Of a stretch of DNA of 64,000 bases, positions 53,163 through 62,821 are shown piece by piece; within the stretch, counting starts at the first letter, position 1; every line of letters starts with the position of its first letter. The position numbers and the translations under genes were made by a program. Source of the DNA: JAJPKK01 sp963807015 (GTDB lineage: Bacteria; Pseudomonadota; Alphaproteobacteria; Rhizobiales; Xanthobacteraceae); the NCBI GenBank assembly GCA_963807015.1, contig CAWEAS010000022.1, positions 186,001-250,000 of the forward strand, given 5' to 3'. A model generated the notes under the pieces. The model was not told where the DNA came from. It saw only the letters and a list, made by a program, of their open reading frames with translations, and did not search any database.

Positions 53163-55520
53163 TTACTCGCGCACGACGTAAGTATGGAAGCGCACGGCTC
53201 CGCTCGCCTCGATCTCCCGATACACGCCCTGTATCTCGGTTTCAAAGCCGGGGAAGAGATTGCTGCTGCGCTCAAAGACCTTGAGATAGTCGATCATCGG
53301 GCGCGCCCGCGCGCTCAAGCGCTCGCCCGGGACGATGGTCGCAATTCCAGGCGGGTACACCACGAAAAGGGTTGACGCGATGCGGCCTTCGATTTGGTCG
53401 ATCGGCAGGTAGTCGACATTGTTGCGCACGAGATGACGCCCCGCCTCGTGGGGCGTCATCGCCGGCTCCGGAAGATGCTCCGACGTGAACTGCGCCTTCT
53501 GCAGCGCACTGACGTTCTCGGCACGAAAGAACGAATGCATCTCCTGGCAGAGATCGCGCAATCGCACGCCGCGATAGCGCTTGGGCTGCCCGGCGACAAA
53601 TCTCGGAATCGCGTAGTCGAGGAGAACATTGTCGTCATAAAGCCGCTTGAACGCGACGAGCGTGCTCACGAGCGTGCCCGCTTTGCTCGCCTCCACGCCG
53701 GGGGTGAGCAGAAACAGCAAGGAATTGAGATCGAACTTCTCCGGCACGACCCGGTTCTCGCGCAGATATTGCGCGACCACCGGTGCCGGCACGCCGTGAG
53801 CCTCGTATTCGCCGGCGGCGCGATTGAACCCGGGCGTCAGCAGCGTCAACTTGTTCGGATCGGTGATGGCGTAACCGGCCTGAACGCTCGGGAAGCCGTG
53901 CCAGCGGGCGCCCGGCGACAGCTCCCAAAACTGTGCCTGGCTCGCCAACGCATCGGTGGCAACGCTCTCCCACGGCACCTCGTGGACGCCACCTTCGCGG
54001 GCGGCATCCTCGAGCCGCACAACATCAGGGACAAACGGATCGAAGAACCAGCGCCGCAGCGGATCCGATTCCCGTCGTTCGAATTCCTGCCGGATCGCGC
54101 GCAGTTTCTTGCGCAACTCGATGCCGAGCCTGATCGTATCGTCCCACAGCACTTCGCCGGAACGTCCCTTCATCATCTGGGCGCCGACATCGAGCGAAGC
54201 AAACAGCGGATAGAACGGCGACGTCGATGCGTGCTGCAGGAAACTTTCGTTGAAGCGACGATGTTCCACTCGACGCCGCTGCCCGCGAATGTGGCTGTCT
54301 TTCACGTGGATCTGCGAGGCCTGCGAAAAGCTCGCGAGCTGCTTGTGGGTCGACTGGGTGGCGATGATGCCGGGCGCCTTGTCGTCGAGATTGGAGAGAC
54401 CCATGGCGAACCGACCGGCATAAATCGGATGAAACTTCATGAAGCCGGCCCACGCTTCGTCAAAGAGGATGTAATCGCACAACGGACCAATGGCCGCGAG
54501 AATATGCTGCGCGCTGTAGATCGTTCCGTCGTAGGTGCATTGCTCGATCACGGCGGCGCGAAATGGTCGTTCGCGCTGCCATGCGTCCGGGTCCTTGACC
54601 AGGGGATTGGCGCGGATTGCTTCCCGAATGGCGGCCTCGCCGAGGGCGGCCGGCTGGATCGGGCCGATCAAGCCATAGGCGTTTCTGTCAGTCGGCAGGT
54701 AGATCGGGATGCCGCCGGCGAGGAGCAATGCGCCGTGATGGGCCGCCTTGTGATTGTTGCGATCAAACAGCACGAGGTCGCCGTCGGCGATGAGGGCCGA
54801 CAGCGCAATCTTGTTGGAGGCGGACGTCCCGTTGAGAACGAAATAGGTTCGCTCGGCGCCGAATATCGCCGCGGCCTCCTTTTCCGCCTGAAGGGCCGGG
54901 CCTTCATGCGTCAGCAGATCGCCAAGTTCGAGGATCGAATTGTCGAGATCATCGCGGAATATGGCTTCTCCGAGATGCTCCATGAAAATGCGGCCGATGG
55001 GACTGCGGCTGTAAAAGATTCCGCCGTTGTGCCCGGGGCAGGTCCACAATTGGTTGCCCTGTTCCGAATAGTCGACCAAAGCGCCGAAAAACGGGGTCTT
55101 CAGCGTCTCGGCATATTGCGTGAGGCGACTAACGAGATTTCGCGCAATGAACTCCGGCGTCTCTTCGGCAAGGAAGACGTAGCCGTCGATGAAGTCGAGG
55201 ACTTCGACGGGTACGTCCTCGAACCGCTTGCGGCGCACCAGCAAGACGATCGGCATTTCGAGGCCGCGCCGGCGCATCACGTTGATGAGCGAGGCGGCCT
55301 TGCCCTCGAGCCCCTTCTTGCCCCAATCGACCACGAGGCAACCGATGGCGGCGTCGGTCTGCACCGCCATTTCCGCATCTTCGGTTCGTGGGGCCCGGAC
55401 GACCTGGAAGCCCATCCGTTGAATGGCAGCGATGATCTGCTGAACACGCATGCCTTCGAGATCCTCGGCCTCAAAGGTCGGGGCCGAGAACAGAAACGTA
55501 AATCGTTGCGAGAAGTTCAT
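53163..55520 (-). CDS. Orn/Lys/Arg decarboxylase (fold-type I, PLP-dependent)
   Basis: 785 residues from the ATG at 55520. An N-terminal receiver-like wing domain (FTFLFSAPTFEAEDLEGMRV; CLVVDWGKKG) leads to the PLP domain: WTCPGHNGGIFYSRSPIGRI near 159, VLNGTSASNKIAL near 228, FDEAWAGFMKFHPIYAG near 353, and PLP lysine K393 in ATQSTHKQLASFSQ. The C-terminal domain contains FEIYPPG-like VVYPPGIAT. Length fits the inducible acid-stress arginine/lysine/ornithine enzymes (AdiA, CadA, SpeC). Which amino acid is used cannot be read safely; no antiporter gene is adjacent. Confidence 0.92.
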   Translation of the reverse strand: MNFSQRFTFLFSAPTFEAEDLEGMRVQQIIAAIQRMGFQVVRAPRTEDAEMAVQTDAAIGCLVVDWGKKGLEGKAASLINVMRRRGLEMPIVLLVRRKRFEDVPVEVLDFIDGYVFLAEETPEFIARNLVSRLTQYAETLKTPFFGALVDYSEQGNQLWTCPGHNGGIFYSRSPIGRIFMEHLGEAIFRDDLDNSILELGDLLTHEGPALQAEKEAAAIFGAERTYFVLNGTSASNKIALSALIADGDLVLFDRNNHKAAHHGALLLAGGIPIYLPTDRNAYGLIGPIQPAALGEAAIREAIRANPLVKDPDAWQRERPFRAAVIEQCTYDGTIYSAQHILAAIGPLCDYILFDEAWAGFMKFHPIYAGRFAMGLSNLDDKAPGIIATQSTHKQLASFSQASQIHVKDSHIRGQRRRVEHRRFNESFLQHASTSPFYPLFASLDVGAQMMKGRSGEVLWDDTIRLGIELRKKLRAIRQEFERRESDPLRRWFFDPFVPDVVRLEDAAREGGVHEVPWESVATDALASQAQFWELSPGARWHGFPSVQAGYAITDPNKLTLLTPGFNRAAGEYEAHGVPAPVVAQYLRENRVVPEKFDLNSLLFLLTPGVEASKAGTLVSTLVAFKRLYDDNVLLDYAIPRFVAGQPKRYRGVRLRDLCQEMHSFFRAENVSALQKAQFTSEHLPEPAMTPHEAGRHLVRNNVDYLPIDQIEGRIASTLFVVYPPGIATIVPGERLSARARPMIDYLKVFERSSNLFPGFETEIQGVYREIEASGAVRFHTYVVRE

Positions 55521-55875
55521 CGAGGGGCCTAGTCTAAGAGCGTGGAAGCACAGAAGCTTGTCGCTTTTGATGAAGCTCGTGTGACAGCGGGCTTCGGCGG
55601 CAGACGAGCGACACCCCGTAAGACATGCGCTTTGGCGCTGCCGGCTTGTGGTGGTCAGAGGAGCGACCTCCGCCATTCAGCGGCCACACCCAAGGGATCT
55701 CCGGCCACGGACATGCGGAGCCGGCGACGTCGGCCGATAAATCGACTCTCCTTCAAGTCCTTAGGCGTTGTTCACGGACGACTTGTTATTTGTCGTGCGC
55801 GCTGGCTCTTATCCATCGCGCTCACAGATCGGATGGACTTCGAAGCCTGTGGACCATCGATGCATCACGCTTTCG
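55521..55875. other. Intergenic region, nothing recognised
   Basis: It separates the decarboxylase start from the sulfotransferase stop. Open frames of 84-120 codons cross it on the plus strand but have no ribosome site or protein-like composition. It should contain the decarboxylase promoter near its left end. I see no terminator hairpin. Confidence 0.5.
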
Positions 55876-56691
55876 CTAGATCACACTTACATTATTCGGA
55901 TTTCTAGCCGGGTCGCGCCAGAAGGCGTCGCCTTCGAACTTCCGGACCAGATCGAGCGGCAGAACCGTGGAACGTGCCTCGCTTTTCACTCGGCGGCCGA
56001 CGAGGTGGAGGCCCGGAGTGCCGAGGCGGCGGTCGAATTCGGCAGCGTCGAATTCGACGTTGTCGAAGTCGTGCATGAACGGCTTCTCGCCGATGAAATC
56101 GTAGACTGCCGCGATCGCATCGCGTGGGCGGCTCGTCAGCGTTTCATAGGTGAGGATCAGCAATCGATCGCTCTGCTCGCCGCACACGGCCTCGCGCAGC
56201 GCATTCCAGGCATAGCCGACCATGCCGTTGGCGCCAGTGAGGCCATCGACGCGCGAATAGACCGTGCCGCCCGACTCGAAATTGAAGATGCCCGATGGCT
56301 GGAATTTGTTCCTGCGAATGAGCCGCTCGATGCTGTCCAGGATCCACGGAACGTCGCGCACGCAGCAGATCACCCGTGCCTGCGGAAACAGCGCGGAAAT
56401 CAGCGGCAGCTTGGAGCACCACATCCGGTTGGTGTCGAACACCACGTCGCCGTCCGGAATTTCGGCATAAAACGTTGCAAATACGCTGCGCAACAAGGCT
56501 TCCCTCTGCGCATCGGTGATGAACACGGCAAATTCGTTGTTCATGCTCATGCTGCGCAGGAGCGCCTCGACCATCGAGCCGACCGGGCCGGTCATCCCGG
56601 CATGAAAACGCGGATTCTGCCGCAAGATGGCGGAGAGCAGCGTCGAACCCGACCGCGGCAGTCCGGAGATGAAGTGGATCGCGTGCGACAC
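55876..56691 (-). CDS. PAPS-dependent sulfotransferase family protein
   Basis: 271 residues from a GTG at 56691. The 5'-phosphosulfate loop is at the very N-terminus (FISGLPRSGSTLLSAILRQN, residues 7-26) and the 3'-phosphate region is RVICCVRDVPWILDSIERLI near 105-124. YETLTSRPRDAIAAVYDFIG near 181 is the third family element. Such enzymes transfer sulfate from PAPS to carbohydrates, lipids or tyrosines. There is no signal peptide, so it acts in the cytoplasm. It lies 39 bases after the SecA-like stop on the same strand and could be the last gene of that operon, modifying the exported protein. Confidence 0.85.
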   Translation of the reverse strand: MSHAIHFISGLPRSGSTLLSAILRQNPRFHAGMTGPVGSMVEALLRSMSMNNEFAVFITDAQREALLRSVFATFYAEIPDGDVVFDTNRMWCSKLPLISALFPQARVICCVRDVPWILDSIERLIRRNKFQPSGIFNFESGGTVYSRVDGLTGANGMVGYAWNALREAVCGEQSDRLLILTYETLTSRPRDAIAAVYDFIGEKPFMHDFDNVEFDAAEFDRRLGTPGLHLVGRRVKSEARSTVLPLDLVRKFEGDAFWRDPARNPNNVSVI

Positions 56692-56730
56692 GTTACGCTC
56701 TTCGGCAATTTCTGAGCGGGCCCGAAGCCA

Positions 56731-58752
56731 TCATTCCTGTTCTCCGGCAAAGCCGACGGCATCACCCAGCCATTCATCGGATTTCAGTAACGCGCCCCGC
56801 ATCCGTGCATGCAGGCCTTCCGCATTCGCCTGCGCAATCCGCGCGATGATGTTGATGCCGAAGTCGCTTCGGGAGCGGTTCTCGCCACGGCAAAGATCGA
56901 GCAACCGCGCAAGGAGAGCGAGTGCAGGCGGAGCGTGGCGGGTGATGAGTTCGTCGTCGAGCGCCACATGAGACCGGATTTGCCCAGGATCGCCCTGCCG
57001 TCCACATCGTCCGGCCAGCTGTCGGTCGATCCGGCCTGCCTCATGTGGCTCGCTGACGATCACGTGCAGCCCGCCGAGAGTAACCGCCTCGTCGGCAAGG
57101 CGGATGTCCGTGCCACGGCCCGCCATGTTGGTGGCGATGGTGATCGCGCCGCGCCCGCCGGCCCGGGCCACGATCTCCGCTTCCTCGGCATTCTGCGCGG
57201 CACTCAACACCGCGTGGGTCAGACCGCGAGAAGCAAGTGCCGCACTCGCAATTTTCGTGGCGGCAACCGTCCTCGTCCCGATCAAGATCGGCGCGCCGGT
57301 TTCGTGAATCTCCGCCACCTCCGCGGCGATCGCGGCCCACTTCGCTTCGATGTCCCGGTGCGCGCGGGCCGGGAGCCTTGTCTTGCGATCCGGTCGGTGC
57401 AGCGGAATGGTTGCGACCGGCAAGCGATAGACACGCCACAACTCCGCCGCCACTTCCTTCGCAGTCCCCGTCATTCCGGCGAGCCGGCAATAGCGGCGAA
57501 AGAAGCGCTGATAGGTCATGCGCGCCTTGGTGCCGCGCCGCTTCGACAGGGCCAACTGCTCCTTGCGCTCGATCATCTCGTGGAGGCCTTCGACCCAGGT
57601 GCGATCAGGCATGGTGCGACCGGTGAACTCGTCGATGATCTGCACCTTTCCGTCACGCACGAGGTATTGCTCGTCAGCGTGCAAGGCATGGAGCGCCGTC
57701 AGCGCCGTGATTATAAGCCGCTCGCGCTCCGCCGGCACGTCCCATGGCGAACCGAGCCGCGCAAGTTCCTCGATCCGTTGCCGACCGGCGCCCAGAAGCT
57801 CAAGGCGGCGCTCGTTGCGAATGAGGCGAAAATCGAAATCGGCACGCAGGCGGTTCGCCTGGGCAATCGCCACGTCGAGAATGCCTTCGTCCCGGGTCGA
57901 GTCGGCCTCGCCCGAAAGGATCAGCGGCGTCCGTGCCTCGTCGATCAGCACGCTGTCGGCCTCATCGATGATGGCGAAATGCAATCCGCGCAGCATGGCG
58001 CCGTCGGTCCATCGGTCGGAGGATGCGAGCCCTGCGACCTTGCGGCGCAGATTTCCAAGCCGGCGCCCGGCGCGGAGGCGGTCGCGCATGTAATCGAAAG
58101 CAAGGTCCTTGTTGGTGCAATAGGTGATGTCGCAACGGTAAGCGGCGGTGCGGTCGTCCGGCGACACATCTTCGGTGACTACACCGACGCTGAGGCCGAG
58201 AAACCGATAGAGCCAACTCATCGCCTCGGCGTCACGCGCCGCGAGATACGAATTCACCGTGATCACATGCACCGGCACTCCAGCGAGCGCCGCCGTTGCG
58301 ACAGCGAGCGTCGCGGCGAGGGTCTTGCCCTCGCCGGTCGCCATTTCGGCGATCATGCCGCGGATCATGGCGTAGGCGCCGACGAGCTGAACGTCGTAGT
58401 GACGCTGGCCAAGCTGGCGCGTCGCCGCTTCGCGGACCACGGCAAAGGAACGCGCGACCACCAATTCCGGCCAATCCCGATTGCGCTTGAGCAGGCCTGC
58501 CACCGTTCGAGCCTCCCGTACCAGCGCACCGTCGTCGAGAGTGGCCATTGCCGCTTCGTGCCCGTTGACCGCCGCCACGATCGAGCCGAGCCGCTTCGCG
58601 CGCCACCGGGTCGCGCGCGCGAGCACGGCCGCCTCGGCTGCAGCAGCGATTTCATCGAGCCACCGATGCCGCGTTTCCGGACGTTCCGGATAGCGCACAA
58701 GCTGCGGCAGAATCAGGCCCGGTCCGATCGTGGCCCCGATGGCGTCAGACAT
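56731..58752 (-). CDS. SecA-like ATPase (short accessory SecA paralogue)
   Basis: 673 residues against ~900 for housekeeping SecA. Motor domains are complete: Walker A EMATGEGKTLAATLAVA (136-152), Walker B with DEADSVLIDEARTPLILSG near 265, a preprotein-crosslinking segment, and NBD2 with SAAQNAEEAEIVARAGGRGA and MAGRGTDI near 558-565 plus GRCGRQGDPG near 595. The scaffold/wing part is shortened and the C-terminal zinc tail for SecB is absent. An N-terminal ~90-residue segment differs from SecA. Its ATG overlaps the stop of the protease/HlyD gene by eight bases, so the two are co-translated. It likely drives export of a dedicated substrate. Confidence 0.88.
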   Translation of the reverse strand: MSDAIGATIGPGLILPQLVRYPERPETRHRWLDEIAAAAEAAVLARATRWRAKRLGSIVAAVNGHEAAMATLDDGALVREARTVAGLLKRNRDWPELVVARSFAVVREAATRQLGQRHYDVQLVGAYAMIRGMIAEMATGEGKTLAATLAVATAALAGVPVHVITVNSYLAARDAEAMSWLYRFLGLSVGVVTEDVSPDDRTAAYRCDITYCTNKDLAFDYMRDRLRAGRRLGNLRRKVAGLASSDRWTDGAMLRGLHFAIIDEADSVLIDEARTPLILSGEADSTRDEGILDVAIAQANRLRADFDFRLIRNERRLELLGAGRQRIEELARLGSPWDVPAERERLIITALTALHALHADEQYLVRDGKVQIIDEFTGRTMPDRTWVEGLHEMIERKEQLALSKRRGTKARMTYQRFFRRYCRLAGMTGTAKEVAAELWRVYRLPVATIPLHRPDRKTRLPARAHRDIEAKWAAIAAEVAEIHETGAPILIGTRTVAATKIASAALASRGLTHAVLSAAQNAEEAEIVARAGGRGAITIATNMAGRGTDIRLADEAVTLGGLHVIVSEPHEAGRIDRQLAGRCGRQGDPGQIRSHVALDDELITRHAPPALALLARLLDLCRGENRSRSDFGINIIARIAQANAEGLHARMRGALLKSDEWLGDAVGFAGEQE

Positions 58753-60892
58753 TGAGGGCTCGCAGCAACACTTGGCGCGCGCTACGCAGGGCGCGCCAGG
58801 CGATGGCCTCCTCGCCATGATCGAAGCGCACGAACACGCGACTGCCGATCCGCTTCATCAGGCTGAAGTCAGGCACGGCAAGCTCGACCTGGTAGAACCG
58901 TTCCAGCGGCCGGTCATGGTTGGGGCTCGACGGATCAAGCAGGATAGGCCCGCCGCCGTCCTGGGTCAGGCTCGGCGCCGGCGCCTTCTCCAGCGCAGCC
59001 GGAGTCTGCCGCAGGATGTGGGCCGGCACGCTGTCGTCGACCCGTTCGGTGAACCGCACCGCGACGGAACGGGCGCGCTGGCGGACAAGATCGATGTCCG
59101 CTTGCGGCACTACGGTGCGAATGTCCGGATCGATCGGCGCGATAATGTAACCGAGCAGATCGCCTTTCTTGACGAAGCGACCAACGAGCTTGCGCGCATC
59201 GGGAACGACGAACCGCCCGGCGCGCGGCGCGTAGACCGTGAGTTCCTGTACATGCTGCTCGGCGCGGGCGAGATTGCTCTCCGCGCGCTGTATTTGCTCC
59301 AACACCAGGCGGGTCTGCACGCGATCGATCAGATTGACGGCAGTGAAGCGGTTGCGCAGCACCGCGAGCTCGGCGCGTCGGACTTCGACCTGGGCCGCGG
59401 CAACCGGGTCCTCAAGCGCGATCAGCTTGCTGCCGATCTGGACTTCATCGCCCGGCTCGACGAGCAGCCGTTCGACGAACCCCTCCGCGCCGCTCCGCAG
59501 CACCGCCTCGTCCGGAACCCACACCACCCCTTCGGCGATGGTCGCATACGGCATCGGGATGCCGAACAGCAGCACCAGCGCAACTGTGGCAACGCCGACC
59601 GAGACGCCGAGCGCTCGACGACGTCGGCCTTTGAGCCGCGGGCTCGCGACCAGGAAGCGCCCTGCCCTGATGGCAGGCAGCACGAACATCTGCGTGATCG
59701 CCCACAACGCAAGGACAGCACCGAGGAATGCGAACTGGTTCGCGACAAACAGCGAAATGCCGATCATCACGATGATGCGGTAGAGGAACGCGGCGATCCC
59801 ATAGACGACAAACCAGGAGCGTTCACCGCGGCCCTGCACCGGCAATTCGGAATCCTCAAGGCCGAGCCCATAGCGCTGGAACAGGTAGATCAGATACTGC
59901 TTCGATCGGGTATCGAAGTTCGGAATTTGCGCCAGGTCGGCCAGAACGTAGTAGCCGTCGAAGCGCAACAACGGATTGCCGTTGAAGACCAGCGTCGAGA
60001 CGCTGCCGATCAGCATCACGTTAAAGGCGGTCGCACGCAACAGGCCGGGCGTGATCAGCTCCCAGATGATCATCGCCGCCGCGGCCAGCGCGAGTTCGAC
60101 CATGATCCCGGCGCCGCCGACCAGCGCACGCTGCCACGGCGCCCTGAATGCACTCGATGCCGATGCATCGACATAGGGGACCGGCAGAAAAACGAGCAGC
60201 ATGATGCCGAGCTCGTGGACCTCGCCGCCGCCTGCTTTGGTGGCGTAAGCATGCCCCAGCTCATGGAACGCTTTGATGATTGGATAGACGGCGGCGAGAA
60301 TAAGGATGTTCTGCGCGGCGAAGGCGCGGTCGGACACGTTGTCGGTGAGTTCACCCCAATGCATCGCGGCGAGGAAGGCACCCGTCGCAACGAGCACCAG
60401 CCAGAACATCAAGCCGGCCGGGCTGAACAGCGGGCGTACGAGCGGCAAGGTGCGGGTGAGAAAGCGGTCGGGATCGAGCAACGGAAACCGCATGGCGAGC
60501 GGTGATCGCAGCCAAGTCAGGAGGCTTTTCAATTCGTGGCGGTCGGCGCGGCGCTCGATCTCCCCCATGTCGGGAAGCGACGCGCCGTGCAGCAGATCGG
60601 CCCGATGCAACTTGATGAGAAGCTGCACCGCGTCGTCCTGGCTCGGCCGGTCCGCTCCGAGCTTCTTTGCGGCAATATCCCAGACCTGCTGCATGGTGCG
60701 GCGGCCGTCCATGAAGGACATCATCAAATTGGCGGCCGGCGAAATGCGGAAGAACATGCCGGACTGGTGGTCCTGCAGCACATACCAGGTCTCGCCGCGA
60801 AACAGCTGACGATGAATCTGCGCATGGGCGCGCAGCCGCGGCTTCATCTCGGCGATGCGATACCAGGTGCTGGCGAGCGCGGTCTGGGTCAT
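58745..60892 (-). CDS. PqqD-like / M50 membrane protease / HlyD fusion protein
   Basis: 715 residues. Residues ~15-100 resemble a PqqD/winged peptide-binding domain (FRGETWYVLQDHQSGMFFRI; MMSFMDGRRTMQQVWDIA). Then six or more membrane helices carry a site-2-protease centre: HELGH in IIKAFHELGHAYATKAGGG near 207-225 and NPLLRFDGYYVLADL near 305. After ~410 comes a HlyD-type barrel/lipoyl domain (VLRSGAEGFVERLLVEPGDE, DIRTVVPQADIDLVRQRARS) facing the periplasm. Related proteins are annotated as putative peptide zinc metalloproteases. It is 14 bases downstream of the GAF-HlyD gene and overlaps the SecA-like gene. Confidence 0.85.
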   Translation of the reverse strand: MTQTALASTWYRIAEMKPRLRAHAQIHRQLFRGETWYVLQDHQSGMFFRISPAANLMMSFMDGRRTMQQVWDIAAKKLGADRPSQDDAVQLLIKLHRADLLHGASLPDMGEIERRADRHELKSLLTWLRSPLAMRFPLLDPDRFLTRTLPLVRPLFSPAGLMFWLVLVATGAFLAAMHWGELTDNVSDRAFAAQNILILAAVYPIIKAFHELGHAYATKAGGGEVHELGIMLLVFLPVPYVDASASSAFRAPWQRALVGGAGIMVELALAAAAMIIWELITPGLLRATAFNVMLIGSVSTLVFNGNPLLRFDGYYVLADLAQIPNFDTRSKQYLIYLFQRYGLGLEDSELPVQGRGERSWFVVYGIAAFLYRIIVMIGISLFVANQFAFLGAVLALWAITQMFVLPAIRAGRFLVASPRLKGRRRRALGVSVGVATVALVLLFGIPMPYATIAEGVVWVPDEAVLRSGAEGFVERLLVEPGDEVQIGSKLIALEDPVAAAQVEVRRAELAVLRNRFTAVNLIDRVQTRLVLEQIQRAESNLARAEQHVQELTVYAPRAGRFVVPDARKLVGRFVKKGDLLGYIIAPIDPDIRTVVPQADIDLVRQRARSVAVRFTERVDDSVPAHILRQTPAALEKAPAPSLTQDGGGPILLDPSSPNHDRPLERFYQVELAVPDFSLMKRIGSRVFVRFDHGEEAIAWRALRSARQVLLRALNV

Positions 60893-60906
60893 GGCGCGTC
60901 ACCGCG

Positions 60907-62802
60907 TTAGGGGAGCCATTTCCACATCGCGATGCGTGCCCAGTGCGAGGCGGAGCGCAGCCAGATCCAGATCAATCGGCGTTCGCCGATTTCGATCTTG
61001 CCGACGCCCTCCATGCCGGGCCGCAGGCGTTCGGAGGACGCATCAAGGCGCCCGTCGACCGAGAAGTAGGTGGCGCCGTCGCGCGCGGCGCCGACTGGGG
61101 TGATCCGCTCGATGGTGAAGGGAAAGGCGCTGTCGGGCAGCGCCGCCACCACCAGTTCGCCGCGCTGTCCGATGGCGACGTCGGCAATCTGGCTCTCGTT
61201 GACCCGCAGTTCGACGCGATAATCTTCGAGCGGCGCAATCTCAAACAGGACATCGCCTCGACGCACCGCCGCACCGATCGATTGGGTGAGGTCGCCGGCC
61301 ACGACGAGGCCGTCGAATGGCGCCGTCATGTGGGCGCGGGAAAGCTGCTCGTCGACGAGGCGGACCTGCGCCTCAGCTTGGCCAAGGAGACTCTGAAATC
61401 GCAGCGCATCCGCGCGCTCCTGTTTGCTGAGCGCCTGGTCGTATTCGTAGAGGTGCTGCTGGCGCTCGGTGACCCAACGCAGGCGCTCGAGGCTGAGATC
61501 GCGATTGTCGAGAGCGGCGAGCAGATCGCCGCGATGCACCACATCTCCGGCCCGCGCCGGCGCCTCGCCGACGAAGCCGTCGAACGGCGCAACGATCGAG
61601 CGGCGCACGACGCCCTCCACTTGCCCGTTGGCAGAGACGCGATAAGCGCCAGTCGCGAAGTAGAAAAATACGATCGCGGCGATCACCGAGACCATTGCGA
61701 GCTTGCGCCCGATATGCCCAACCCCCAGCAACCGCCGCGCCTGGAGCGTCAACGCGTCGTAGATCTTGACGAACACGAATCGGTCGTTCTGCCGCTTGTC
61801 GTACAGAGCCGGCCCGAGGATCGAAACGACTGCTTCGCTGATGTCGACCGTCGCCTGGTCGAACCGCCGCTCGGCCGCGCGTTCAAACGTCACGGCGCCA
61901 ACGAAACGATCCTTCACGAACATCGGGACCGTCAGAATGAAGGCCGCGCCGTGCCCCCTTGCCAACGCCTCGTGGGCGCGCACCAGGAGGTGTTCGTCGT
62001 CGGCGGCCGCCGGAAACAACACGACGGCGCGCTGATCGATCGCCTCGTCCATGGCTTCGGCCAGTTGTCGGGTGAGGTTCATGCGCTTGCCGAATTGCGC
62101 GCTGTGAGAAATTCCTACGATGTCGCTATGCCCGTGGACCACAAACCCGATGCTGACCCGCTCGCAACCGAGCTTGAGGGCAAGTTCGGTTGCCGCGACA
62201 CGACATGCCGAGCGGGCGGTATCTTCTTCGAGCGCGGCGGCGACGAGATCGAGTGCCAACGTCGTGCGATCGGCGAGAGCGCGGTCGGCCGCCGCGCGCC
62301 GGCGGCGCACGAAATCGCGCACCCAGGCGACCGACCATTGCAAATGACGCATCAACTCGCGCGGATCGCGCGTTGCGCCCTGTTCGACATCGAGCGCGAC
62401 GACGCCGACGACGGCGTTGTCCAACTGGACAGGATAGGCAGCGCGCAGCCTTGGTGCAGCGTTCGCGGTCTGGATCGGCTGCACCAAGCCGCGGCCTTCT
62501 TTGATGGCAAGCTGCGCCGCCGTGAGCAGACCTGCGTCCGTTAGACTCCCCTTGGGCCACGCCGCAATGAGTTCGGGCGCGGCGCTGGCGTCCCGGGCAA
62601 GCAGCAACAGCCCGCCCGCAACGCCGGATATGATCCGGCAGGCGAGGCTCAGCCACGCTGAACCGAAGGCTTCCGGCGACTCCGCCGCTGCGAGGTCGCG
62701 CCATAGCACCTGATCGAGGACGGCGACCAACTCCCGACCCTCACCCGCTGGGATGTCAGCGGCAGCGGGCTCCGATCCCCTCCCCGCCGTCGTCATCGGC
62801 AC
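60907..62802 (-). CDS. GAF-domain HlyD-type membrane-fusion protein
   Basis: 631 residues from a GTG at 62802 (an ATG at 62796 is in frame). Residues ~25-160 and ~185-335 are two GAF-like sensor domains in the cytoplasm. A single membrane helix (KLAMVSVIAAIVFFYFATGA) near 372-391 follows. The periplasmic part is HlyD-like: RRSIVAPFDGFVGEAPARAG, a coiled coil (LERLRWVTERQQHLYEYDQA), AHMTAPFDGLVVAGDLTQSI, and a beta-barrel end. GAF domains on an efflux adaptor are unusual and suggest control by a cytoplasmic ligand. It is 19 bases downstream of the DUF3467 gene. Confidence 0.87.
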   Translation of the reverse strand: MPMTTAGRGSEPAAADIPAGEGRELVAVLDQVLWRDLAAAESPEAFGSAWLSLACRIISGVAGGLLLLARDASAAPELIAAWPKGSLTDAGLLTAAQLAIKEGRGLVQPIQTANAAPRLRAAYPVQLDNAVVGVVALDVEQGATRDPRELMRHLQWSVAWVRDFVRRRRAAADRALADRTTLALDLVAAALEEDTARSACRVAATELALKLGCERVSIGFVVHGHSDIVGISHSAQFGKRMNLTRQLAEAMDEAIDQRAVVLFPAAADDEHLLVRAHEALARGHGAAFILTVPMFVKDRFVGAVTFERAAERRFDQATVDISEAVVSILGPALYDKRQNDRFVFVKIYDALTLQARRLLGVGHIGRKLAMVSVIAAIVFFYFATGAYRVSANGQVEGVVRRSIVAPFDGFVGEAPARAGDVVHRGDLLAALDNRDLSLERLRWVTERQQHLYEYDQALSKQERADALRFQSLLGQAEAQVRLVDEQLSRAHMTAPFDGLVVAGDLTQSIGAAVRRGDVLFEIAPLEDYRVELRVNESQIADVAIGQRGELVVAALPDSAFPFTIERITPVGAARDGATYFSVDGRLDASSERLRPGMEGVGKIEIGERRLIWIWLRSASHWARIAMWKWLP

Positions 62803-62821
62803 GCTACTCCGCGCTCAGACT

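Noticed and set aside
53394..55532. Plus-strand open frame of 712 codons
   Set aside because: Antisense to the Orn/Lys/Arg decarboxylase, which has all catalytic motifs.
56809..62544. Plus-strand open frames of 533-648 codons
   Set aside because: Each is antisense to the SecA-like, protease/HlyD or GAF-HlyD genes, which have recognisable domains and tight operon spacing.
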